From positions 1 to 33,187 of the forward strand of contig JAUWNP010000031.1 in assembly GCA_030612585.1 (NCBI GenBank): DNA of 33,187 bases, read 5' to 3'. This document shows, one piece after another, positions 22,838 through 30,204 of the stretch. The position numbers and the translations under genes are program-made. The notes below the pieces were generated by a model. The model worked only from the letters and a program-made list of their open reading frames with translations, was not told the DNA's origin and did not search any database. Source of the stretch: Anaerolineae bacterium. Its GTDB lineage: Bacteria; Chloroflexota; Anaerolineae; B4-G1. How positions within the stretch are numbered: the first letter of the stretch is position 1; each line of letters opens with the position of its first letter.

Positions 22838-22866
22838 ATTGTAGCACCAGAACGACAGGAGGTCAA
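22838..22866 (-). promoter_or_regulatory. Sigma-70 promoter upstream of the CoA-transferase remnant and aminotransferase
   Basis: Minus strand TTGACC (22866-22861), 17-bp spacer, TACAAT (22843-22838). The octad repeats at 22871-22934 lie just upstream of its -35. Confidence 0.75.
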
Positions 22867-22870
22867 ATGG

Positions 22871-22934
22871 ACGAGGAGGCAAGTGGGCAAGTGAGCAAGT
22901 GGGCAAGGAGACGAGTAGACAAGTAAATAACGAG
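22871..22934. repeat. Octad tandem repeats
   Basis: Eight imperfect 8-bp units (ACGAGGAG, GCAAGTGG, GCAAGTGA, GCAAGTGG, GCAAGGAG, ACGAGTAG, ACAAGTAA, ATAACGAG). They fill the space between the minus-strand promoter and the plus-strand NfnA-like gene. Confidence 0.85.
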
Positions 22935-23001
22935 GGAGGAGAGATGTCACGACATAGGCGCGATGAGCGTCACTTGACTATCAGGCGAAATGGAAGTATC
23001 C

Positions 23002-23042
23002 TTAGTCAGTATAGTAGTCAGTAGTCAGCCGTTAGTGAGTAG
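23002..23042. repeat. Degenerate heptad repeats before the NfnA-like gene
   Basis: Period-7 runs of GTCAGTA / TAGTAGT / CAGTAGT / TAGTGAG character, about 35 bp before the start codon at 23075. With 22935-23074 otherwise showing no gene. Confidence 0.5.
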
Positions 23043-23074
23043 CCGCTATCGGCCAAGAGATTGGGAGGTTGTCT

Positions 23075-23920
23075 GTGTACGAAATCTTGCACAAGGAAAC
23101 ACTCAGCGATGTCACCAAGTTGATGGGCATCTCCGCACCAGAAGTGGCGCGGAAAGTACAGGCGGGCCAGTTCGTCATCGTGCGCATTGACGAGCACGGA
23201 GAGCGCATCCCGCTCACCGTCGCCGACTACGACCGAGAGGCTGGCACCATCACACTCATCTTCCAAGAGGTCGGCAAGACGACGATACATCTGGGGACAC
23301 TCGAGCCGGGCGACGAGTTGGCTACCTTCGTTGGGCCACTGGGGCACCCGACCGAGATTGAGGACTACGGCACCGTCATCTTTGTGGGAGGCGGAGTCGG
23401 TATCGCCCCCATCTATCCTATTGCGCGGGCACTCAAAGAGGCAGGCAACACCGTCATCTCGATCATCGGGGCGCGCAACAAGGAGTTGCTCTTCTGGGAG
23501 GACGAGATGCGCGCGGTAAGCGACGAACTGATCGTCTGCACCGACGACGGCTCCTACGGGCGCAAAGCGTTGGTCACCGAGCCGCTCAAGGAGTTGTTGG
23601 AGCAGCACGATGGAGAGATCACCCGCGTGTGGGCCATCGGGCCGGCAATCATGATGAAGTTCTGCGCCAAGACGACAGAGCCCTTCGGTGTGAAAACCAT
23701 CGTCAGCCTGAACACGATTATGATTGACGGGACGGGCATGTGCGGCGGATGCCGGGTGCAGTTGACCGACGGTGCCAAGTTCGTATGCGTGGACGGGCCC
23801 GAGTTCGACGCCCACCAGGTGGACTGGGACCTGTTGCTGGCACGGCAGCGGTTCTATCTGGAAGAGGAAAAGCAGGCTGTCGAGCGGTGGCGACACCGAT
23901 GCCAATTGGAGGTAGATTAG
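23075..23920 (+). CDS. Sulfide dehydrogenase/NfnA-type FAD-NAD(P)-binding subunit
   Basis: 281 residues, ferredoxin-NADP reductase superfamily. N-terminal FAD beta-barrel (GQFVIVRIDEHGERIPLTVAD), NAD(P) domain with FVGGGVGIAPIYPIARAL, and a C-terminal [2Fe-2S] binding block DGTGMCGGCRV...KFVCVDGPEF. This is the small subunit of NADH-dependent ferredoxin:NADP oxidoreductase or sulfide dehydrogenase SudB. GTG 23075 is preferred over TTG 23069 because GGGAGG (23063-23068) is directly before the latter. Its TAG overlaps the next GTG (TAGTG, 23918-23922): translationally coupled partner. Confidence 0.92.
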   Translation: MYEILHKETLSDVTKLMGISAPEVARKVQAGQFVIVRIDEHGERIPLTVADYDREAGTITLIFQEVGKTTIHLGTLEPGDELATFVGPLGHPTEIEDYGTVIFVGGGVGIAPIYPIARALKEAGNTVISIIGARNKELLFWEDEMRAVSDELIVCTDDGSYGRKALVTEPLKELLEQHDGEITRVWAIGPAIMMKFCAKTTEPFGVKTIVSLNTIMIDGTGMCGGCRVQLTDGAKFVCVDGPEFDAHQVDWDLLLARQRFYLEEEKQAVERWRHRCQLEVD

Positions 23921-25401
23921 TGGTGACTGAATTGACCAACAGAGAACGGCTGCAAATTCCCCGCCAGACGATGCCGATCCAGGATGCACTCGTCCGGCGG
24001 GCCAATTTCGACGAAGTGGCGCTCGGCTTCACCCTGGAACTGGCGCAGCAAGAGGCAGAGCGGTGCCTACAATGCGCAAAACCGCACTGTGTGGAGGGCT
24101 GTCCGGTGGAAGTCCTCATTCCTGAATTCATCCTGGCACTGCGGGAGGGAGACATAGAGGGCGCGGTACGGGCTATGAAGGAAAAGAACGATCTCCCCGC
24201 CATCTGTGGCCGGGTCTGCCCGCAGGAGACACAGTGCGAGATCATGTGCGTGTTGGCCAAGAAGGGCGAACCGGTGGCAATCGGCCGGCTGGAGCGGTTC
24301 GTGGGCGACTACGAACTGGAACACCACGTCTGTCCACTCGAACGCGCTACACCGACTGGTAAGCGCGTTGCCATCGTCGGCTCCGGCCCGGCCGGGGTCA
24401 CCTGCGCTGCGGACCTGGGGCGACTGGGGCACGACGTGACGATTTTCGAGTCGCTGCACCAGCCCGGCGGCGTGCTCACGTACGGCATCCCGGAGTTCCG
24501 TATGCCCAAACGTGTAGTGCACGCCGAGATTGACTACGCCGCCGAGTGTCTGGGCATCAACGTACACCCAGACGCGGTGATCGGGAATCTGTACACGATT
24601 GACGAACTGCTTAATAAACAAGACGGGCAGGGCTTCGACGCCATTTTCCTGGGGACGGGCGCGGGGCTGCCGTCATTCATGCGCATCCCTGGCATCAACT
24701 ACAATGGCGTTCTTTCGGCCAACGAGTTCCTGACGCGGGTCAACCTGATGAAAGGTTACCTCTTCCCGGAGTACGACACGCCGGTCAAAGTAGGTAAGCA
24801 AGTGGCAGTGATTGGCGCAGGGAATGTGGCGATGGATTCCGCCCGTTGCGCGCTCCGGCTAGGCACGATCCACGCGCAAGAGAAGGGAGGTGAGCCGTCG
24901 GAGGTGCACATCGTCTACCGGCGCTCGCCGGTCGAGGTGCCAGCCCGGGCCGAGGAAGTGCATCACGCCAAGGAGGAAGGAGTCATCTTCGATTTCCTGA
25001 CCAACCCGGTGGAGGTTTACGGGGACGAGAACGGCAACGTGTGCGGCATGCGCTGCATCCGCATGGAACTGGGCGAGCCAGACGAGAGCGGCCGGCGGCG
25101 TCCCATCCCCATTGAGGGCTCCGAATTCGATATGGATGTGGACTTGGTAATTATGGCGCTGGGGACGCGGCCCAATCCGCTGGTCTTCAACAAGGCTGGT
25201 GGGCTGGAACGGACGAAGTGGGGCACCGTAGTCGCCGACCAGGAGACGGGTCGGACGACAAAAGCGCGGGTGTGGGCTGGCGGGGACGTGGTCACCGGTG
25301 CAGCGACGGTCATCAGTGCAATGGGTGCTGGCAAGCGGGCCGCCGCCGACATTGCCCGTTTTCTGCGGGGAGAGAGCAACCCCTGGCAAAACAGCACATA
25401 G
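23920..25401 (+). CDS. NfnB / glutamate synthase small-chain-like NADPH oxidoreductase
   Basis: About 493 residues. N-terminal cluster-binding cysteines CLQCAKPHCVEGCP and CGRVCPQETQCEIMC (two [4Fe-4S]), FAD site VAIVGSGPAGVTCAADLG, NADPH site VAVIGAGNVAMDSARCALRLG, and C-terminal AGGDVVTGAATVISAMGAGKRAA. Same family as GltD and NfnB/SudA; the pairing with the upstream small subunit favours electron-bifurcating NADH-ferredoxin-NADPH transhydrogenase over glutamate synthase, since no large GltB is present. GGAGG (23908-23912) fits GTG 23920 (or 23923). A longer reading from 23740 overlaps the partner gene and is rejected. Confidence 0.92.
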   Translation: MVTELTNRERLQIPRQTMPIQDALVRRANFDEVALGFTLELAQQEAERCLQCAKPHCVEGCPVEVLIPEFILALREGDIEGAVRAMKEKNDLPAICGRVCPQETQCEIMCVLAKKGEPVAIGRLERFVGDYELEHHVCPLERATPTGKRVAIVGSGPAGVTCAADLGRLGHDVTIFESLHQPGGVLTYGIPEFRMPKRVVHAEIDYAAECLGINVHPDAVIGNLYTIDELLNKQDGQGFDAIFLGTGAGLPSFMRIPGINYNGVLSANEFLTRVNLMKGYLFPEYDTPVKVGKQVAVIGAGNVAMDSARCALRLGTIHAQEKGGEPSEVHIVYRRSPVEVPARAEEVHHAKEEGVIFDFLTNPVEVYGDENGNVCGMRCIRMELGEPDESGRRRPIPIEGSEFDMDVDLVIMALGTRPNPLVFNKAGGLERTKWGTVVADQETGRTTKARVWAGGDVVTGAATVISAMGAGKRAAADIARFLRGESNPWQNST

Positions 25402-25405
25402 GAAC

Positions 25406-25447
25406 CGCGTGGAACGCGTTACGTGTCGCGTGTTGCGTGTTGCGTGA
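25406..25447. repeat. Heptad tandem repeats after the NfnB-like gene
   Basis: Six 7-bp units of the type NNCGTGT (CGCGTGG, AACGCGT, TACGTGT, CGCGTGT, TGCGTGT, TGCGTGA), 5 bp after the NfnB-like stop. Confidence 0.85.
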
Positions 25448-25508
25448 AAGGTCGGCAGGGCACCAGGATCACAAACCACGGCCTGAGACACAGAACAATG
25501 AAAACGTC

Positions 25509-25532
25509 AGCGCCGCTCAAGAGAGCGGCGCT
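25509..25532 (-). terminator. Hairpin ending the LysM-protein transcript
   Basis: Perfect 10-bp stem AGCGCCGCTC / GAGCGGCGCT with a 4-base loop, 9 bp after the minus-strand stop at 25541. On that strand GACGTTTTC follows, so the T-run is short. It may serve both converging transcripts. Confidence 0.75.
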
Positions 25533-25540
25533 GTGCTTCC

Positions 25541-26704
25541 TCAGGGAGTAGGAGTGGGAGAAGGAATGGGCGTAGGCGTCGGCTCCAGCCAGGTGAAGGC
25601 CCGCACCTCGCTGGAATTGCCGGCTTCCTCGTAGACCAATTTACCGCTCCCGTCCCGTGCCTCCCGCACGACTTGCACCTGCCAGCGGAACTCGCGTACA
25701 GCGACGTCCGAGGGTGGCAGCAAATCGAAGGGAACACGCCAAGCGGTGACACGGGTGTAGACCGTGTCCGACACCACATCGCCGGGTGGTTGAACGAGGG
25801 TCAGCGCGTACCACTCGTCATCGCGTAATATGCTCACCGAGGCCCATTGCAGGAGAATGGGCTCATCACTTCCCACGAAGATTGCGTCGTCGGGTGGGCT
25901 GAGAAGCAAAGGCAACTGGTAGGGCGGGACAGGCGTGGGCGTGATGTTGGGGTCTATGGTCGGCGTAGGACTGGGCACGAGCGTGCCCACCGGGATGACG
26001 AGCGACTGATTGACGCGGATGGTATCGTCGTCAGGAGCCAGGTCATTGGCACGACGGATGACCTCCACCGCGAGTTCGTGTTCTTCAGCAATGGAACTGA
26101 GCGTGTCCCCCTGAACGACGACGTGAATGGTAAAGTCACTTGGCGTGGCCGTAGGAGTGCCCGGTCCTGGCGTGCTGGTGGGCCCGGGAGTGGCCGCAGG
26201 AATGAGCAGAAGTTGCCCTACCTGAAGCAGCTCTGGGTCCACGTCCGAGTTCAATGCCAGGATAGCCTCGACGGTGGTATCGTATACAACGGCGATGACG
26301 ATAAGAGTCTCATCCTCCTGTACCTGATGGACACGCGGAGGGATGGGGGTTGGGGTGGGCGCGATGACAGGAGTCTGGGTAGGTGTGGCGGATGTGGGGG
26401 ATGGTGTGGCAGTAGGCGTATTAGTGGGAGCGAGTGTGGGGGGCACGTGTTCGGGCTCGGCGGTTAGCAGCGTATAAAGCCCGAAGCCACCTGCTGCCAG
26501 GATCGCCAACGCCAACACGATGACGATCAGGGCACTGACCCAGCCAGGTAATCCCCGTCGGACATCTTCCTCCGGTGCGGCTTCCTCAACGAGCGAAGCC
26601 CCGCACATCAAGCAGGTCGTCGCTTGGGAAGCCACACGAGCACCGCAGGCAGGACAGCAACGAGGCTTCTCAGTTGGAAGAGAGACTTCAAGTTCTTTAG
26701 CCAT
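25541..26704 (-). CDS. Membrane protein: zinc ribbon, one TM helix, two LysM domains
   Basis: 387 residues. Order: zinc ribbon with CPAC (17-20) and CLMC (31-34), acidic linker, one transmembrane helix (about 56-80), Pro/Thr linker, LysM 1 (about 124-169), Pro/Thr linker, LysM 2 (about 193-238), Pro linker, then a beta-sandwich-like domain (LLLSPPDDAIFVGSDEPILLQWASV ... EVRAFTWLEP) and a PTPTPTP end. The ribbon should face the cytosol and the LysM domains the wall or outside, binding peptidoglycan or other GlcNAc glycans. ATG 26704 (MAKELEV) is chosen for its GGTGGGTG ribosome site; an upstream codon at 26731 lacks one and overlaps the -10. Confidence 0.85.
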   Translation of the reverse strand: MAKELEVSLPTEKPRCCPACGARVASQATTCLMCGASLVEEAAPEEDVRRGLPGWVSALIVIVLALAILAAGGFGLYTLLTAEPEHVPPTLAPTNTPTATPSPTSATPTQTPVIAPTPTPIPPRVHQVQEDETLIVIAVVYDTTVEAILALNSDVDPELLQVGQLLLIPAATPGPTSTPGPGTPTATPSDFTIHVVVQGDTLSSIAEEHELAVEVIRRANDLAPDDDTIRVNQSLVIPVGTLVPSPTPTIDPNITPTPVPPYQLPLLLSPPDDAIFVGSDEPILLQWASVSILRDDEWYALTLVQPPGDVVSDTVYTRVTAWRVPFDLLPPSDVAVREFRWQVQVVREARDGSGKLVYEEAGNSSEVRAFTWLEPTPTPIPSPTPTP

Positions 26705-26729
26705 TATCACCCACCAAACAGCGGGGCGC

Positions 26730-26757
26730 ATGATAACATGGAAACGGGAAATGACAA
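26730..26757 (-). promoter_or_regulatory. Promoter of the LysM gene
   Basis: Minus strand TTGTCA (26757-26752), 16-bp spacer, TATCAT (26735-26730); the start codon is about 26 bp beyond the -10. Confidence 0.65.
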
Positions 26758-26763
26758 ACTAAA

Positions 26764-26816
26764 GTGGGGCAGACTTTCCAGTCTGCCGCTCAAGCAGGCT
26801 AGAAAGCCTGCTCCAC
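26764..26816. repeat. REPIN-like inverted pair of GTGG hairpins
   Basis: GTGG (26764-26767), hairpin GGCAGACT-TTCC-AGTCTGCC (26768-26787), 5 bp, hairpin AGCAGGCT-AGAA-AGCCTGCT (26793-26812), CCAC (26813-26816). The second hairpin is an inverted copy of the first, and GTGG stands at the 5' foot of each on its own strand. It lies 1 bp beyond the HD gene stop. Same design as 20884-20995 with a different sequence. Confidence 0.8.
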
Positions 26817-26817
26817 G

Positions 26818-27393
26818 CTACGCCAGACGGCCATCCAGTTCCAGGCCCTCGGCAATGGACTGCATCGCCTCTAGCACGACGCCGACGTGCTCCCACAGTT
26901 CGACGCCGATCATCTGAGCACCTTCTTCGATCATCCCCCGGTGCGCGCCGGCAGCGAAGTGCCCGTCCTTCCACTTCTTTTTCACCGACTTGACCCTGAC
27001 ATCACGGATGTCCTTGCTGGGCCGTACCAGCGCGACAGCGACGATGAGACCGGTCAGGTCATCCACGGCATAGAGCGTCTTCTCCATCAATGTCTCACGT
27101 TCCACGCCGGTGATCTCGACAGCGTGGGAGAGCACCGCGCGGATGATCTCCTCCGGCCAGCCGCGCTCGCGCAGGATGCGAGCACCAGAATTGGGGTGAC
27201 CGTCGGGGCCCATATCGGGGTAGCGCTCATAGTCGAAGTCGTGCAGTAGCCCAACGAGACCCCACTTCTCCTCGTCCTCCCCGAAGCGACGGGCGTAAGC
27301 CCGCACACTCGCCTCGACGGCGAGCATGTGTCTGATCAGGTTGGGACTCTTGGTGTATTCGTTGACCAGTTCCCAGGCATCTTCGCGATTCAT
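26818..27393 (-). CDS. HD-domain phosphohydrolase
   Basis: 191 residues. HD signature: His in LIRHMLAVEASVRAY, the HD pair in LVGLLHDFDYERYP, His in IIRAVLSHAVEI and Asp in LYAVDDLTGLIVAVAL. Metal-dependent hydrolase of a nucleotide or small phosphate; substrate unknown. Such stand-alone HDIG-like proteins are common in anaerobic bacteria. AGGAGGGACACG precedes the ATG. Fifth gene of a same-strand run from 32319, about 54 bp after the SanA-like gene. Confidence 0.88.
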   Translation of the reverse strand: MNREDAWELVNEYTKSPNLIRHMLAVEASVRAYARRFGEDEEKWGLVGLLHDFDYERYPDMGPDGHPNSGARILRERGWPEEIIRAVLSHAVEITGVERETLMEKTLYAVDDLTGLIVAVALVRPSKDIRDVRVKSVKKKWKDGHFAAGAHRGMIEEGAQMIGVELWEHVGVVLEAMQSIAEGLELDGRLA

Positions 27394-27430
27394 CGTGTCC
27401 CTCCTATTCTGGCACAGACAAGCAGTGCTC

Positions 27431-27446
27431 AGACTTCCGAAGTCCT
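27431..27446. repeat. Short palindrome between the SanA-like and HD genes
   Basis: GACTTC-C-GAAGTC (27432-27444) with flanking near-symmetry. Could be half a dispersed repeat or a small operator. Confidence 0.35.
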
Positions 27447-27447
27447 A

Positions 27448-28098
27448 TTAGCGGATCGGCAACGGCTCACCCAGGACGGGAAGCGGATGCCGCACGTTCA
27501 CATCCCACCAGGCCAGCGCCAGCGCGGGGTACTCCCGCATCTCCCACGTGACCCGCCGGATGGTGTAGTCCTGCAGGTCGGCGAGAACAGCGACGGCGTC
27601 TACCCCCAGCGCGTCGCAGAGGTAGAGTGCACGGGCAGCGTGGAAGCGCTGCGTGACAACCACCACCCGCTCCAGGCCGAAGATGTCCCGCGCACGATAG
27701 CAAGTATCGTAGGTACGCCGGCCGGCGTAGTCAAGCACAATGGCTTCCTCCGGCACACCCAGGCTGACGGCATATTCTAGCATGCGCTGGGGCTCGTTGT
27801 AGTCCACGAAGCGATTGTCGCCGCTGCAGAGCAATTTCTGGACAGTCCCGGCGTGGTAGAGGTCGGCAGCGATAGCGACGCGGTCGGCCAGGACGGGAGT
27901 AAGGGAACCATCGGGCCACAGGCCAGCGCCCAGGACGATAGCGACGGAGCGCGACGGCACGTCCTCGGCGCAGGTGTAGATGCGGTCACGGTACTTCTGC
28001 TCGATCCACAGCCGCAGCCCCCCCAAGAGCACGACCATCGTCACCCCACAGCCAGCGGCGATGAACGACACACTCCTCAGCACCCGCCTCATCCTCAC
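27448..28098 (-). CDS. SanA/YdcF-like DUF218 membrane protein
   Basis: 216 residues. One N-terminal transmembrane helix (about 10-30), then the DUF218 fold: SVAIVLGAGLWPDGSLTPVLADRVAIAADLY, KLLCSGDN, EAIVLDYAGRRTYDTCYRARDIF and VVVVTQRFHAARALYLC. Members include SanA, ElyC and YdcF, tied to envelope integrity and lipid-carrier handling in enterobacteria; biochemical role unresolved. GTG 28098 is 2 bp after the stop of the upstream gene, so translation is coupled. Fits the envelope theme of the window. Confidence 0.9.
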   Translation of the reverse strand: MRMRRVLRSVSFIAAGCGVTMVVLLGGLRLWIEQKYRDRIYTCAEDVPSRSVAIVLGAGLWPDGSLTPVLADRVAIAADLYHAGTVQKLLCSGDNRFVDYNEPQRMLEYAVSLGVPEEAIVLDYAGRRTYDTCYRARDIFGLERVVVVTQRFHAARALYLCDALGVDAVAVLADLQDYTIRRVTWEMREYPALALAWWDVNVRHPLPVLGEPLPIR

Positions 28099-28100
28099 AA

Positions 28101-29477
28101 TCAGGGCAACACCTCCACGACGTTCGCCAGCGCGTTGACATCGGGGGCCTGCACAAAGATAACGTAACGCGCCACGCGACAGACGTACACCGCTCCTGCG
28201 TCAGTCTCCCACCATCGGCCAGCCAACCCCGCCGGCGGGTCCGCGGGTCGAGCAGGCAGGTATCGCTGGGGAATCAGTGCGATGAGGGCATACTCGAACT
28301 CAGCAGCCTCGGCGGTGTTGTCCCATACAGTGCGCCAGACAAGCACCCGGTGTCCGTCCTCGTGCTCCCAGACTACGAAGGTATCACCATCCCAGCCGTC
28401 GGCAGACTGCCAGGCTGTCTCTCCCGGCAGTGTCTCGTCGAGATATAGGCCGGTGACGAACTCGCCCAGCGTATCCCGAAGAAGCATCGTCCAGCCCTCG
28501 CCGAGTACGGCGCTAAGGTCGGGCACAACGACGCTAGCGGGCGCGTCCCGCTCCTCCAGGTAGCGCTCCAGGTGAAGCACCTGCTCTGTCGAGCGGGGCG
28601 GGTCGGTGTAGGCGTGGTTGATGGCTTCCCACCCATCGGCCTGGAAGAGGGCAGTGGTGAACTGGCGGCCCTCCCGGTACGGGAAGCGTTGCAATCGTGC
28701 CCAGGCCTCGACGCGATCCAGTTCCTCTCCATAACCGGGTTGCTCCGCCTGCAAGATCAGTTCCGCCAGGCGCTCCCAGTCAGCCGCCGCCAGGTTTTCG
28801 TAGCGATATAGCGCCGTCAGTAGGGTCGCGTCCCCCTCCACCAGCGCCCGAACGGCCAACGTGGCATCGGTAGTCATGGCGCGAGCTTCCATTGCCCCCA
28901 GGTCGAAGTGCTGATCCTGTAAAGCGTGAGTGTAGGCGTGCGCCAGTAGCGCCTGATCGTCAACACCGCTCTCCTGCTGACCGGTAGCAACGTAGAGTTG
29001 CTCCTGTTCAGGCACATAGACGCCCGCTACCTGGTGAGCACAGATGGAGATGGGCACATCGGGCAACAGCCCCAGGGCAATATGTGGAAACAGTTCGGCC
29101 TCCGGATCGCGTTTGGCGTAGAGCTGGCGAAGGAGCATGGTCATCTCGCGCTCGTCGAGGAAACTGAGCGGCACCTCGGCACGGGGGTAGAGGCCACGTA
29201 AAGTCTCCACCTGATGGGCGATCTGATCGAAAAGACGGGCGGCCTGTACCTGAGGCCACAAACCCTCTTCAAGCGTCGGAGAGGGGATGGGCGATGGGGT
29301 TGGGAGAGGCGTGGGGAGCCAGGACACGAATGGCAGAGTCGCGGCAGGCAGTGGGCTCTCCCAACTCTGGAAAGAGGTGACGACGATACCAGCAAGCAGG
29401 GCGAAGACGCCGATGACCGCTATGACCATCAAAATGACAGTATGACGCTGTCCGGGAGTGAAGTCAGAATCATTCAC
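28101..29477 (-). CDS. Membrane-anchored gluzincin-like protein with a dead active site
   Basis: About 458 residues from GTG 29477 (GTGA overlap with the RNase PH stop and GAGG 7 bp before); ATG 29492 inside RNase PH is an alternative. One N-terminal transmembrane helix, a Pro/Thr/Ser linker ([13 protein letters not shown]), then a large extracellular domain. The block [17 protein letters not shown] aligns with HExxH metalloproteases of Chloroflexota (usually [12 protein letters not shown]), but the catalytic Glu is Ala (codon GCC, 28935-28937). The third-ligand region [14 protein letters not shown] is intact. So likely binds metal or peptide without cutting. Confidence 0.75.
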   Translation of the reverse strand: MNDSDFTPGQRHTVILMVIAVIGVFALLAGIVVTSFQSWESPLPAATLPFVSWLPTPLPTPSPIPSPTLEEGLWPQVQAARLFDQIAHQVETLRGLYPRAEVPLSFLDEREMTMLLRQLYAKRDPEAELFPHIALGLLPDVPISICAHQVAGVYVPEQEQLYVATGQQESGVDDQALLAHAYTHALQDQHFDLGAMEARAMTTDATLAVRALVEGDATLLTALYRYENLAAADWERLAELILQAEQPGYGEELDRVEAWARLQRFPYREGRQFTTALFQADGWEAINHAYTDPPRSTEQVLHLERYLEERDAPASVVVPDLSAVLGEGWTMLLRDTLGEFVTGLYLDETLPGETAWQSADGWDGDTFVVWEHEDGHRVLVWRTVWDNTAEAAEFEYALIALIPQRYLPARPADPPAGLAGRWWETDAGAVYVCRVARYVIFVQAPDVNALANVVEVLP

Positions 29478-30181
29478 CCCAAGGCCTCGCATTGCCGCTC
29501 AATGAGACGGGCGATGCCCTCTGCGGCCAAATCCAGCAAACGATTGAGGGTCTCTCTCGAAAAGGGCGCTCCTTCGGCCGTGCCTTGCACCTCGACCAGG
29601 CGACCGTCAACCGTCATCACGACGTTAAGATCCACCTCAGCATCGTGATCCTCGGTATAGCACAGGTCGAGCCGTACCTGGCCGTTCACGACGCCGACGC
29701 TGACCGCTGCAACCAGTGGTTTCAGTGCACCTGGCGGCACCAGGCCCTGTTCGGCCAGGCGGCGCAGCGCCAGAGCAACGGCAACGTAGCCGCCGGTGAT
29801 GGCGGTTGTGCGGGTGCCCCCGTCAGCCTGGAGCACGTCACAGTCTACAATCAGCGTGCGCCCGCCTAGCAAGTCGAGATCCACGGCGGTGCGCAGGGAG
29901 CGCCCGATGAGGCGGCGAATCTCCTGGGTCCGGCCGCCCAGGCCACGGACCTCGCGGGGAGTGCGGCTGTGGGTAGAGCGCGGGAGAAGAGCATATTCGG
30001 CGGTCAGCCAGCCAGCGCCCTGGTTCTCCATCCAGCGGGGCACGCCGTCCTCCACACTGACGTTGCAGAGCACGCGGGTGCGGCCCACTTCGATCAGCAC
30101 CGAACCCTCAGGGTACTCGACGTAATTCAATGTTATGCAAACCGGACGGAGTTCATCCGGCCTTCGACCGTCTGGGCGCAT
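29474..30181 (-). CDS. rph: Ribonuclease PH
   Basis: 235 residues, normal length. Phosphorolytic 3'-5' exoribonuclease that trims tRNA 3' ends; works as a hexamer in the cytosol. Signatures: [44 protein letters not shown], the phosphate-binding [38 protein letters not shown] and [18 protein letters not shown] 30181 follows AAGGAAG; an in-frame extension to 30412 lies inside the glycosidase gene and is rejected. Overlaps the next gene by GTGA. Confidence 0.97.
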   Translation of the reverse strand: MRPDGRRPDELRPVCITLNYVEYPEGSVLIEVGRTRVLCNVSVEDGVPRWMENQGAGWLTAEYALLPRSTHSRTPREVRGLGGRTQEIRRLIGRSLRTAVDLDLLGGRTLIVDCDVLQADGGTRTTAITGGYVAVALALRRLAEQGLVPPGALKPLVAAVSVGVVNGQVRLDLCYTEDHDAEVDLNVVMTVDGRLVEVQGTAEGAPFSRETLNRLLDLAAEGIARLIERQCEALG

Positions 30182-30204
30182 AGACTTCCTTCTTCTAGAC
30201 CCCA

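Noticed and set aside
22633..22950. 105-codon minus-strand protein beginning MTSLLPRYLLVYSS
   Set aside because: Its first half translates octad repeats and the promoter; only the CoA-transferase-like part from 22800 is meaningful.
23018..23989. 323-codon minus-strand frame opposite the NfnA-like gene
   Set aside because: Antisense to a conserved oxidoreductase subunit; composition is that of a shadow frame.
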